A stretch of 64,000 nt of DNA from a virus: positions 1-64,000 of the IMG/VR virus record IMGVR_UViG_3300032322_002674; one strand, written 5' to 3'. A program made the translations under genes and the position numbers. This document shows positions 9,157-17,252 of the stretch, one piece after another (within the stretch, counting starts at the first letter, position 1; each line of letters begins with the position of its first letter). A model generated the notes under the pieces. It had not been told where the DNA came from, did not search any database, and was given only the letters and a program-made list of their open reading frames with translations.

Positions 9157-10062
9157 TTATTTTTTAATTTTGCTAATGTATTTATATGCTGAAGGTAAGT
9201 AGTTATTATTATTATAAGGATTCATAGTACAAATATAACCTTTTTCTTCATCAACAACTAAACTATCAACAGGTGGGAATTTTTTACAAAAATTAATTTT
9301 TAATACAAAACATCCTTCACTACTTTGAACAATACCTTCTGATTTGAAAAATTCTCTTATTTTTGCTTGTGCAACTGGTAAACCATAAACAGAATTAAAA
9401 AATTTAAAATAAGTTCCTTTTTTTATTTCTTTTTTTCCATATACTTTTGTATCAATTTCTTGATTACCATGAAAAAAATAACTTCTTCCTTGAATAACCC
9501 CTTTTTCATCTTTTACAACAACCAATTGAATTTTATCCAAATTATTATAATAAAATTCATACCAACTCACATCAGGTTTTTCCCAACCTGAATTTTTTAA
9601 GTTAAAATTGGCACAAGAATTAATCGCAATTGTATTTACATTATTTGTATAATTAAATGCCTCAAGTATTTCTTCTTTGTTAGAAGGAAAGTGTAATGTT
9701 AAATTATCTCCCATTTTTGCTAAAAGTTTATTGTTAAAATTAAAAAAATCCTTTTCTTTAAATCTTCCTTTGTGTTCAGATGAATTAATTATGTGTTGTA
9801 AAACTCCTTGAATGTTTGGTGTAAATATTTTATTTTTTTCAAATCCACCATTTTTTAATCTACTGTGTTGACAATAAATAAAATTACCATTTTCAAAACC
9901 TAAATAATCATAAGAATTATCCTGTTCAACAACCAAATGACCGTAATTAAAAATATCTTCTAAAGTGTTAGGTTTAAATAATTTATTTATTTCAAAACCT
10001 ATTTTAGTTTCTGACTTAGGAATTAAATTTTTAAATGATTCTTGTATTGTTAATATATACAT
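9157..10062 (-). CDS. SCM-family phage protein, divergent copy C
   Basis: 301 aa. It matches copies A (7272-8252) and B (44322-45164) in motif order: N-S-C-A in place of SCM, a strand ending V-V-V-K, G-V-I-Q-G-R-S where copy A has KGRALLW, and a closing P-P-V-D-S-L that aligns with PYLDTF. The motif block is the only evidence of kinship and the match is weaker than A to B. The start overlaps the hydrolase gene by 13 bases. Function unknown. Confidence 0.55.
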   Translation of the reverse strand: MYILTIQESFKNLIPKSETKIGFEINKLFKPNTLEDIFNYGHLVVEQDNSYDYLGFENGNFIYCQHSRLKNGGFEKNKIFTPNIQGVLQHIINSSEHKGRFKEKDFFNFNNKLLAKMGDNLTLHFPSNKEEILEAFNYTNNVNTIAINSCANFNLKNSGWEKPDVSWYEFYYNNLDKIQLVVVKDEKGVIQGRSYFFHGNQEIDTKVYGKKEIKKGTYFKFFNSVYGLPVAQAKIREFFKSEGIVQSSEGCFVLKINFCKKFPPVDSLVVDEEKGYICTMNPYNNNNYLPSAYKYISKIKK

Positions 10063-10565
10063 GTAAATATTTTTTTAAAAATTAAATTAAAATCTAAAGA
10101 GTGGGTTTCGTTTTTTAACCATTCAAAGTTATATTTATAACCCATATTATTCAACCACTCAAATGTTTTGTCATAATTAACAACAGTATCATCAGTTGAT
10201 ATAAACAAAGTAACATCAGTTTTTTCTTTTAATTCTTTAGTTAATTCCTTATTTACCTTAAAAAAATCTTTATAAAACCATTTATAGGAAAGGGTTATTT
10301 CAGATATTGCAGGATTAAAAAGAATTGTTTTTTTACCCAATAATGTACCAACATGAAATGCCCAAAACCCACCCATTGAATTACCAATTATATAATCATA
10401 ATCTTTTGCGATTTCCATTATATATTTAATAAATTTAGGGTTATTTCTATTTAACTCATAATCCATTGATGGGTTAAAGAAATCAACTTTATAATTTTTT
10501 AAAATTTCCCTAACTTCTTCTTCGTGTGTTCCACCTAAACCGTGAAACCAAAATACTTTTTTCAT
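10050..10565 (-). CDS. Small alpha/beta hydrolase (YqiA/UPF0227-like esterase)
   Basis: 171 aa, the size of the compact YqiA-type esterases. The nucleophile elbow is G-N-S-M-G-G near residue 62-67 and the oxyanion region is the N-terminal H-G-L-G-G. The acid is probably the Asp in S-T-D-D-T and the base the His in E-T-H-S-L-D. It should hydrolyse a small ester or thioester in the cytoplasm. It overlaps the 64-aa gene upstream by four bases. Confidence 0.75.
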   Translation of the reverse strand: MKKVFWFHGLGGTHEEEVREILKNYKVDFFNPSMDYELNRNNPKFIKYIMEIAKDYDYIIGNSMGGFWAFHVGTLLGKKTILFNPAISEITLSYKWFYKDFFKVNKELTKELKEKTDVTLFISTDDTVVNYDKTFEWLNNMGYKYNFEWLKNETHSLDFNLIFKKIFTCIY

Positions 10566-10756
10566 TCTAATTCAATTTTTATTATGTTATTTAAATCAAC
10601 TAATTCATTTGTTTTTAATTCTGTTACATTTAATACAACACCCCTAATAATTTCACCATTTTTTAATGTAACAAGAACTTTTTGGAAACCCATTCCTGTT
10701 TCTGGTAATTCAAGAAGAACATTTTTCCAATGATTATTTAATGTTATTTTAAACAT
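10562..10756 (-). CDS. Hypothetical protein, 64 aa
   Basis: Small protein with a V-T-L-K-N-G-E-I-I-R-G-V strand pair that recalls Sm/OB-like beta barrels; this is only a resemblance. Its stop overlaps the hydrolase start as ATGA, so the two are translationally coupled. It is the first gene of the minus-strand unit running to clpC. Confidence 0.6.
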   Translation of the reverse strand: MFKITLNNHWKNVLLELPETGMGFQKVLVTLKNGEIIRGVVLNVTELKTNELVDLNNIIKIELE

Positions 10757-10837
10757 ATTTTTTTATAAAAGAATTTAAGATTGTTCCAAAAACCATAAAT
10801 TAAATCTAAACAAAAAAAAATTAAAAAGTCAAATTCA

Positions 10838-10845
10838 ATATTTAT
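10838..10845 (+). promoter_or_regulatory. Late-promoter-like ATATTTAT
   Basis: Exact ATATTTAT, 13 bases before the ATG at 10859, in the same sense as the gene. Confidence 0.6.
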
Positions 10846-10858
10846 AATTAAAAAACTA

Positions 10859-12646
10859 ATGTCATTTATAGATAATAAAACCAAGATTTTCACCCAAATT
10901 GAAACAAATAGAGCAATATCCCAAATTATTGCAAATAAAGAAAAAACAATTAAAGGTATTTCCAAAATTATACAACAATTTTCTTCAATAAAAGATATTG
11001 GTGAGGATATAATACCCTTTCTTTTGGATATGTTGAAATCTTTAGATGGTTATCAAAAAATAGAAGAAGTGTTTGATAAGATTTTATTGGAATTAACAAA
11101 CATTGAAAATAAGGTTAAAGAAATTATATTTTTTGAATTAAAAGAAAATTTTTTATGTAATTGGACTGGAAATGGTTTACCACTTTTTATGACACAAGGG
11201 TGGAGAATTAAAATAACATCACTTGATTTGACAGAATTACTTAAAATTAATCCAAATACACAATTAGGTAATTTTTACTATGACAATAATTTTAATAAAT
11301 TTCTTTATGATAATGTATTGCAAATTCCAGGAACAACATCTACATGGGGTGATTTTTTAGAAATTACTTATTTGCAAAATAGTGAAGAATTTGAATTTAA
11401 AGTAAAAAATGTTTCTACTGTTAATGAATTTTATACAAAATTTATAAATTCAATTAATATTTTTCCAAAAGAAAATATATATTCTAAATTTATGGATGAA
11501 ATATTTGGTAATATAAAAAATGAACTATCTTTATCTTCAAATAAAATTAATTATGATGAACAAGTTAATACAATTATTGATAAATTATTGAATTCTGGTG
11601 AATTAATTGAAATTGATAATTCTTTTTTTGAATTTACCGAAGAAGAAACTTTACTTAACAATACTAAAACTAATCAACTTTTATCTGGTTTTGCAAATCA
11701 AGTATTTTGTGATATTAATGAATTAAATTTACCAACATCATCTATTACACAATCTTTTTTATTAATTAAAAATTCACCAAAATACAATGAAATTAAAAAT
11801 CAAATAATACTTAATATAAATGAAGTGGTTACAGAAAATGATAATATTTCACAAATTAATAAACAAACATCAAAAAATTGGTTTATTGTTGAATTTATAA
11901 AAGGTTTACCAAAATTATTAATATCATTTTTAATAACACCAAAAATAAATTTTTTATTTATAACAGGAGCAAAGATAACAAATACATATCAAGACTACAA
12001 TTTAATTGACTTTATAAAAAGTAATAAAAAAGTATTTTATAGTCTAACTAAATCTATACTTAAAACCATAATTAATATATTATATCCAATTATACTAAAA
12101 CTCATAAGAAAATTAGTAAGTAGAATTATTGCAGAAAAAACAAAGGAAAAGGTAAGAAATCAAAAATTGGTTTATAGTTCATTAGTTGGATTAAATAATA
12201 TAAATAATATTATAAATAATATTACTGATAACATACCTGAATTACCAGATAATGAAGTTTCTGCTATAATATTACTGATAAGAACTTTATTAAATAAGTT
12301 AGAAGTACCAGATACCCCAGCACCACAAATACCTTCACCATTAATACTTGCATCTGCAAGAAAACCTGGTTTATCTGCAACAAAAATTACATCAAGAATT
12401 ATTGAACGTCAAAATGAAGCAGGAATACCAAGTGGTGCATTACCTGATGGTACAATTTCACCTGATGAAGTGATGGAAACTATTAGAGTAGAAGAAATTA
12501 TTAAGGGAATACTTGAGGATATGAAAATAACAGTTGTTATACAACCTGGTGTTCAGGTTACTGCAACAGGAACTTCACCATTAGGACCAGTACAAGTGGT
12601 TGGTACAACCATTTCTTTGGGTGAGGGTTATGCAATTACTCAATGA
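10859..12646 (+). CDS. Putative virion protein, 595 aa
   Basis: A long protein in a late-type setting: own ATATTTAT element, plus strand, among minus-strand genes. Residues 1-100 look helical, the middle is Asn/Ile-rich, two hydrophobic segments lie near 350-380 and 395-420, and residues 480-595 are Pro/Gly/Thr-rich, ending in a strand-rich tail typical of baseplate or tail proteins. I do not recognise the family. It ends two bases from the converging LeuRS gene. Confidence 0.6.
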   Translation: MSFIDNKTKIFTQIETNRAISQIIANKEKTIKGISKIIQQFSSIKDIGEDIIPFLLDMLKSLDGYQKIEEVFDKILLELTNIENKVKEIIFFELKENFLCNWTGNGLPLFMTQGWRIKITSLDLTELLKINPNTQLGNFYYDNNFNKFLYDNVLQIPGTTSTWGDFLEITYLQNSEEFEFKVKNVSTVNEFYTKFINSINIFPKENIYSKFMDEIFGNIKNELSLSSNKINYDEQVNTIIDKLLNSGELIEIDNSFFEFTEEETLLNNTKTNQLLSGFANQVFCDINELNLPTSSITQSFLLIKNSPKYNEIKNQIILNINEVVTENDNISQINKQTSKNWFIVEFIKGLPKLLISFLITPKINFLFITGAKITNTYQDYNLIDFIKSNKKVFYSLTKSILKTIINILYPIILKLIRKLVSRIIAEKTKEKVRNQKLVYSSLVGLNNINNIINNITDNIPELPDNEVSAIILLIRTLLNKLEVPDTPAPQIPSPLILASARKPGLSATKITSRIIERQNEAGIPSGALPDGTISPDEVMETIRVEEIIKGILEDMKITVVIQPGVQVTATGTSPLGPVQVVGTTISLGEGYAITQ

Positions 12647-12648
12647 TA

Positions 12649-13875
12649 TTAAAAACAAACATTAAAAAATTCTTCTAATTCTTGTTTTGTTTTTATATTA
12701 ATTATTTTACCCTTATTTTTATTAAAAAATTCCATCCATGTTGATACCACTTTATTTACTTTCCAAGAATCAAAATAACTGATTACTATATCTTTAAATT
12801 CTTTTAAATCTATTACTTCACCGTTTTCAGTAGAATTATTAAACCAATTAAATAATCTATTTTTAAAACGTTCACAACCCTTATAACCTGAATCCTGCCA
12901 TTTACCACCTTCAAAATAATGATTAATAAACATCAAATACATTCTAAGAAGTTGTGGTTCATATTTATTTAAATCTACAACATTATTAAGTCTTTTACTC
13001 ATTTTATTACCATCTTCACCAAGAATCATACCTTGATGTACTACCTTCTTAAAAGGTTCATCAAAGTCAATATAACCAATATCATATAAAAATTTAGTTA
13101 TAAATCTTGAGTAAATAAGATGAGCACAAGCATGTTCATTTCCACCTACATATATATCAACTGGTTTAGTTTTATCATACATTATTGTATAAAAAGAAGA
13201 ATCAACAAATGTATCTAAAGTATCACTTTCACCTTCCATTGGTATTGGGCAACCCCAACTTCTTTGCCTTGATACACACCAATCTCTAAAATTATCTTCT
13301 CTTAACCAATAAAGTTGTTGTTTTTTAGTCTTTTCAGGGTAGTCAACTTTTTCTAAATCTTTAATAAGTCTTTCTCTATAATCTGTAATTTTAAAATACC
13401 ATTGTTCCATTTCTTTTTGTTCTATTATTGCACCACTTCTTTCACCCCTTCCTTCTATAATTTGTTCATTTGCAAGAACTGTTTTATCAATTGGGTCCCA
13501 ATTAACTAAACCCATTTTTTTATAAGCAAGTCCATGTTTATAAAGTTCTTTAAATAACCATTGTGTTTTTTCAATATAATAAGATTCAGATGTAATTAAT
13601 TTCTCTTCAAAAGAAGTATTCATTCTAACCATTTCCTTGCGGAAATTTTCTATATTCTCATAAGTTACTTCTTTAGGATTTCTACCAATTTTTTTTGCAT
13701 AATTTTCTGCTGGAAGTCCAAAAGAATCAAATCCAAATGGTTGAAAAACATTATATCCTTTAAATCTTTGTATTTTACAATAAGAATCTACAATTGAGTA
13801 GTTATACCAATGTCCACAATGTAATCCACTACCTGATGGATAAGGGAACATAACTGTAATAAATAAATTTTTCAT
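12649..13875 (-). CDS. leuS: Minimal leucyl-tRNA synthetase-like protein without editing domain
   Basis: 408 aa against about 860 for bacterial LeuRS. The class I core is intact: PYPSGSGLHCGH at 11-22 (HIGH signature), DSFGLPAE at 50-57, VNWDPIDKTVLANEQ at 124-138, DWCVSRQR at 198-205, DTFVDSS near 221-227 and KMSKR at 291-295. The CP1 editing domain, normally inserted before the DWxVSRQR block, is absent: residues 188-198 run straight through. The zinc-binding cysteines of the first insertion are lost (GRGERSG), and only about 90 residues follow KMSKR. I chose ATG 13875 because upstream codons read through the promoter. It may charge tRNA-Leu without proofreading or act on another substrate. 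Confidence 0.88.
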   Translation of the reverse strand: MKNLFITVMFPYPSGSGLHCGHWYNYSIVDSYCKIQRFKGYNVFQPFGFDSFGLPAENYAKKIGRNPKEVTYENIENFRKEMVRMNTSFEEKLITSESYYIEKTQWLFKELYKHGLAYKKMGLVNWDPIDKTVLANEQIIEGRGERSGAIIEQKEMEQWYFKITDYRERLIKDLEKVDYPEKTKKQQLYWLREDNFRDWCVSRQRSWGCPIPMEGESDTLDTFVDSSFYTIMYDKTKPVDIYVGGNEHACAHLIYSRFITKFLYDIGYIDFDEPFKKVVHQGMILGEDGNKMSKRLNNVVDLNKYEPQLLRMYLMFINHYFEGGKWQDSGYKGCERFKNRLFNWFNNSTENGEVIDLKEFKDIVISYFDSWKVNKVVSTWMEFFNKNKGKIINIKTKQELEEFFNVCF

Positions 13876-13879
13876 AATA

Positions 13880-13910
13880 CAAATATAATAAAAAAACAAT
13901 AAAAAGTCAA
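13880..13910 (-). promoter_or_regulatory. Host-like promoter, TTG-N20-TATATTTG
   Basis: On the minus strand TTG, 20 bases, TATATTTG, ending five bases before the LeuRS ATG. It nearly abuts the divergent ATATTTAT of the plus-strand gene at 13929, so two promoter types lie back to back. Confidence 0.6.
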
Positions 13911-13915
13911 TGCAA

Positions 13916-13923
13916 ATATTTAT
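13916..13923 (+). promoter_or_regulatory. Late-promoter-like ATATTTAT
   Basis: Exact ATATTTAT preceded by TGCAA, only five bases before the ATG at 13929, so any transcript starting here would be close to leaderless. Confidence 0.6.
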
Positions 13924-13928
13924 TTTAT

Positions 13929-14132
13929 ATGGATATTTTATTAACAAATAAGGAATTGGTTGAAAAAATGGGTAAACTTTTTAAAGAACATGAGGATTTA
14001 AAAGTTAAAATTTATAATGATATGATTTTGTTGGAAGAAAAAGAAAAAGAATATATTGAATTATATGAAGAATTAAATAAAAGAACTGGTTTTAAATCAG
14101 AAACAAAGGTGGAGGAAAAAATAAATGAGTAA
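13929..14132 (+). CDS. Small coiled-coil protein upstream of gp5-like gene, 67 aa
   Basis: Lys/Glu-rich, one long amphipathic helix over residues 10-55, likely a coiled coil. First gene of a two-gene late operon; it overlaps the gp5-like gene by eight bases. A GGAGG run near its end acts as a Shine-Dalgarno for the next gene, unusual in this window. Probably a small baseplate or assembly factor; function unproven. Confidence 0.65.
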   Translation: MDILLTNKELVEKMGKLFKEHEDLKVKIYNDMILLEEKEKEYIELYEELNKRTGFKSETKVEEKINE

Positions 14133-14988
14133 TTTTTCTTTTAATAATATTAATTCAAAAATAAAAGAAAATAAAACTTTTATTTATTATGCAGAAGTGG
14201 TTGATAATAATGACCCTACTGAATCTTTTAGAATAAAGTGTAGAATACCTGATATAGATAAAATTACAACACCTTTATCAGAATTACCATTTGCAACACC
14301 ACTACTACCAAGACATCTCAATATTTTACCTAAAGTTGGGGAAACTGTAAAAGTTTTCTTAAATAGTGAAGATACAAGAAATAGGGAATGGATAGGACCA
14401 GTTATAACACAATTACAAAATGTAGATTATCAAAGTTATTTTGTAAATGCATTTAATGGTAAAACTTTTGAAAATGTATCATCAAATACGCCAATTTCAC
14501 AAATACCTGAAATGAATGATGTTTATCCAAATAAAAATACAATTGCATTAATTGGTAGGGGTTCAACAGATATACAATTACAAAATGACGCGATTTTAAT
14601 AAGAGCAGGGAAATATGATAATAATATTATTATTGATGAATTTGATAAATTAATCGCATTAAATAGAAAAAATCCTGCTCAAATTGAGTTAAAGTGGGAT
14701 GGTGAAACTTCTAATACAAATATTATTTCTGATACAATAAATTTAATATCCCACGAAGGAAACCCAAAAGTTAGTTTTAATGGGGTAGATTTGGATATTA
14801 ATAAACTTCACCCACTTCCTTATGGTGATGTTTTATTGGAATTTTTGGAATTAATTAAACAATTTGCACTTACACACATTCATTCAGGTTCCAGATTGGA
14901 GTCAAATATAGGTTCAGGTCAACTAGAAAAAATTAAAAATTTTGATTTAAGTAGGATTTTAGGTAATCAAAAAATTAGAATAAATTAA
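14125..14988 (+). CDS. Baseplate spike protein with gp5-like OB-fold
   Basis: 287 aa. The N-terminal half has the layout of the OB domain of T4 gp5 and related spikes: a D-P-T-E-S-F-R-I-K-C-R-I strand, then F-A-T-P-L-L-P near residue 52-58, P-K-V-G-E-T-V-K-V-F near 70-80 and R-E-W-I-G-P near 92-97. No lysozyme insert is present; cell-wall cutting is probably done by the amidase at 60686-61660 or the fusion at 62103. Expected at the tip of the tail, bound to the gp27-like hub. It overlaps the converging 103-aa gene by 14 bases. Confidence 0.75.
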   Translation: MSNFSFNNINSKIKENKTFIYYAEVVDNNDPTESFRIKCRIPDIDKITTPLSELPFATPLLPRHLNILPKVGETVKVFLNSEDTRNREWIGPVITQLQNVDYQSYFVNAFNGKTFENVSSNTPISQIPEMNDVYPNKNTIALIGRGSTDIQLQNDAILIRAGKYDNNIIIDEFDKLIALNRKNPAQIELKWDGETSNTNIISDTINLISHEGNPKVSFNGVDLDINKLHPLPYGDVLLEFLELIKQFALTHIHSGSRLESNIGSGQLEKIKNFDLSRILGNQKIRIN

Positions 14989-15286
14989 GTAATAATTCAG
15001 TTTCTTCATCCATTATTAACTCAATTTCATCATTTTCTTTAACCTCATTATAAATATTTTTTATAGTTTTATTAAAAAAAATATTACAAAGATTTTTACT
15101 AAGGTTTGGTGATGTTTTAAACATCTTACCATTATCTTTATCGTTTTTTAAACTAATTTTTTTATTTTTATAATCAATTTCTATTTTTTTAATAGAAAAA
15201 TTAATATTATGGAATAAGGCAATATCTTTTAAAGTATCACCTTTATGAATTCTTTGAATCAATTCTAATTTTTCTTGGAAATTCAT
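14975..15286 (-). CDS. Hypothetical protein, 103 aa
   Basis: Charged protein, helix at residues 1-20 (EKLELIQRIHKGDTLKDIA), then beta-like Lys-rich segments and an acidic C-terminus. No known domain. Last gene of a four-gene minus-strand unit starting at 17184; its start overlaps the 296-aa gene by four bases. Confidence 0.6.
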   Translation of the reverse strand: MNFQEKLELIQRIHKGDTLKDIALFHNINFSIKKIEIDYKNKKISLKNDKDNGKMFKTSPNLSKNLCNIFFNKTIKNIYNEVKENDEIELIMDEETELLLNLF

Positions 15287-16173
15287 TTTTTAATGTATTT
15301 TTGGATAACAAAATTAGTAATAAAATCAGTTAATTCTTTTTCACTTTTTGAATTAAAAATAGTGTAACCATCCTCTACAACATCAATTGACCAATCTTTA
15401 ACAATATCAATTTCCTTTTCATTATCCAAATATTTTATTTTTTTTACAATTGTTTCAATATTTGCAATAGGACTTAAAGTTAAAACCTCTTTCTTTTCAA
15501 AAGTAACTGGAATATTTTTTAAAAATAACTTAGAACCATCACTATAATTATAGTGTAAAAAAATATTGTATTTAATATCATCTATATTTGAATGATATTT
15601 TAAACTTTCAATTAATTTAGTTAAGGATTTTGATTTTCCAATTTTTAAGAAATTTAATCTATTAACAGAAATTTCAATATTATTAACATCACTAAGATTT
15701 GCAAAAAATCTAACTTTTCCTTTTAATTTTACTCCAGGAATATGTTCAATATAAAAAGTAACAGAAGAATAATCACTTGCACCTTTTCTTATGTAAACCC
15801 TATCAATTTTAAGAATTGAATCTTTTGGTATTGTTACCTCAAAATCACCTATTATTTCTTTATTTTCATTAGAAAATATATTAAAATAAAAATGTTTTTT
15901 TAATTCTTTTGGTAAACTGTCTTTTTCAGAATTTTTAATCAAAAAACTTTCATCATAATCTTCATTAATTTTTCTTTTTGTACCCCTTCTATTATAACCT
16001 TGACCTTCATAATAATATGTAGTATTATTTACCCTTCCGACCATATTATTAATAAATTCTTTTGGTAGAAAAAATTCAAATAATTTAGAATTTCTACTTT
16101 CTTTGACTGGAAGAAAAGACCAATCTTCCTCTAATTTGATTGAATCTCCGATTTCAGGGATATATAGTTTCAT
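15283..16173 (-). CDS. Hypothetical protein, 296 aa
   Basis: Not recognised. Beta-rich appearance with repeated Val/Ile/Tyr strands between Lys/Asp turns. A basic loop Y-N-R-R-G-T-K-R-K near residue 59-67 could contact nucleic acid, but this is a guess. It lies three bases from the upstream 166-aa gene and belongs to the four-gene unit under the promoter at 17199-17230. Confidence 0.6.
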   Translation of the reverse strand: MKLYIPEIGDSIKLEEDWSFLPVKESRNSKLFEFFLPKEFINNMVGRVNNTTYYYEGQGYNRRGTKRKINEDYDESFLIKNSEKDSLPKELKKHFYFNIFSNENKEIIGDFEVTIPKDSILKIDRVYIRKGASDYSSVTFYIEHIPGVKLKGKVRFFANLSDVNNIEISVNRLNFLKIGKSKSLTKLIESLKYHSNIDDIKYNIFLHYNYSDGSKLFLKNIPVTFEKKEVLTLSPIANIETIVKKIKYLDNEKEIDIVKDWSIDVVEDGYTIFNSKSEKELTDFITNFVIQKYIKK

Positions 16174-16176
16174 GTT

Positions 16177-16677
16177 TTATAAATTTTCTTCTTTAAATTG
16201 AAAGTTTGGTGACATAAATTCAGGATGAATTCCTTCATCAAAAATATATGCATAAAAATGATTTTTTAATAAATTTAATATTCTGTTTCTTTCTTTAAAT
16301 AACATTCCCTGACCATAAGTAATGTGCAAACAATTTTTTAAATTAGGTTTTAATTCTTCTAATTTTTTTAAGTCAACAAAAAATTCTTCATATTTTTTAT
16401 TTTCTTTAATCATTTCTTGAAGATATTTTAAATCCTTTTCAAAATTCAAAATATAACATTCTTGATTAAAGAAAATATCACAAATTTTAACATCTTTAAT
16501 TAATCTACCTTTTAGAATGGTAAAAGTATCTAAAAAATCAGTAGTTATTGATAACTGTTCAAATTCCGAGTAATTATCAACATTAAAATTTAATTGATAA
16601 TTAATCAAATTACTAATAAATTCAATATTAAAATTTTCTTTATTTTTTGTTGGTACTATAAAACTTAAATTACCCAT
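16177..16677 (-). CDS. Hypothetical protein, 166 aa
   Basis: Alpha/beta type with several Leu/Ile/Phe helices and no clear motif. No membrane segment or cysteine pair. Separated by three bases from genes on both sides in the minus-strand unit 14975-17184. Function unknown. Confidence 0.6.
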   Translation of the reverse strand: MGNLSFIVPTKNKENFNIEFISNLINYQLNFNVDNYSEFEQLSITTDFLDTFTILKGRLIKDVKICDIFFNQECYILNFEKDLKYLQEMIKENKKYEEFFVDLKKLEELKPNLKNCLHITYGQGMLFKERNRILNLLKNHFYAYIFDEGIHPEFMSPNFQFKEENL

Positions 16678-16680
16678 ATT

Positions 16681-17184
16681 TTAATCATTTTCACCCATAA
16701 TTAAAATTTTCTTTGGACAATTATCAATTACTGCTAAAGTACCATGTCCTTCAAAAGAACAACCATGTAAATCGTCATATTCAATGCGATTTGGTTTTTT
16801 TGATAAAATCACACTACATTCTAAACCATAACCATCTGCAATAACCCATTCAGGATGTTTACATTTAAAATCAAAAATTTTATTTTCGTTTCCAATTTCT
16901 AAAAATTCTATATCAGAAATATCCCAAACACCATAATCTAAACAACGTTCATCAAGTCCTTCTAAACTATCATATAAATTTTTTAAATCTAAAGAAATTT
17001 CACCACCCTTTACTAAATTGTGAAATTTATCAAATGATTCTTTATCAGAAGAAATAACTTCAATCAAACGATTATTATCAAAATCATAATTATATTTTTT
17101 ACACCATTTTTCTTTTTCTTCTATTTTAGAAATAATTTCAGATGACAAAATGTTTTTTTCTAAGATTTCTTGTTTTAATTTCAT
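16681..17184 (-). CDS. Hypothetical protein, 167 aa
   Basis: I start it at ATG 17184 (MKLKQEILEKN) because codons further upstream overlap the promoter at 17199-17230. An N-terminal helical part, residues 1-60, is followed by a region with Cys, Trp and acidic residues (E-C-S-V-I-L-S-K) and a segment reading C-S-F-E-G-H-G-T-L. No family recognised. First gene of its unit. Confidence 0.6.
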   Translation of the reverse strand: MKLKQEILEKNILSSEIISKIEEKEKWCKKYNYDFDNNRLIEVISSDKESFDKFHNLVKGGEISLDLKNLYDSLEGLDERCLDYGVWDISDIEFLEIGNENKIFDFKCKHPEWVIADGYGLECSVILSKKPNRIEYDDLHGCSFEGHGTLAVIDNCPKKILIMGEND

Positions 17185-17198
17185 AATTGTTTTTTTTC

Positions 17199-17230
17199 CA
17201 AAAGTAGTCAAAAATCCCAAATAAAACAAA
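17199..17230 (-). promoter_or_regulatory. Host-like promoter, TTTG-N20-TACTTTTG
   Basis: On the minus strand TTTG, 20 bases, TACTTTTG, with the ATG at 17184 following after 14 bases. The cleanest match in the window to the Bacteroidota -33/-7 promoter form. Confidence 0.7.
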
Positions 17231-17234
17231 TGCA

Positions 17235-17242
17235 ATATTTAT
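17235..17242 (+). promoter_or_regulatory. Late-promoter-like ATATTTAT
   Basis: Exact ATATTTAT preceded by TGCA, 10 bases before the ATG at 17253. Divergent from the host-like promoter at 17199-17230. Confidence 0.6.
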
Positions 17243-17252
17243 TAAATAAAAA

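Noticed and set aside
10744-10965. 73-aa minus-strand hydrophobic frame
   Set aside because: Overlaps the start and promoter of the 595-aa late gene and the 64-aa gene; antisense shadow.
13876-13947. N-terminal extension of the LeuRS frame upstream of 13875
   Set aside because: The extra 24 codons cover the TATATTTG promoter and the divergent late motif, and LeuRS homology begins at the ATG 13875.
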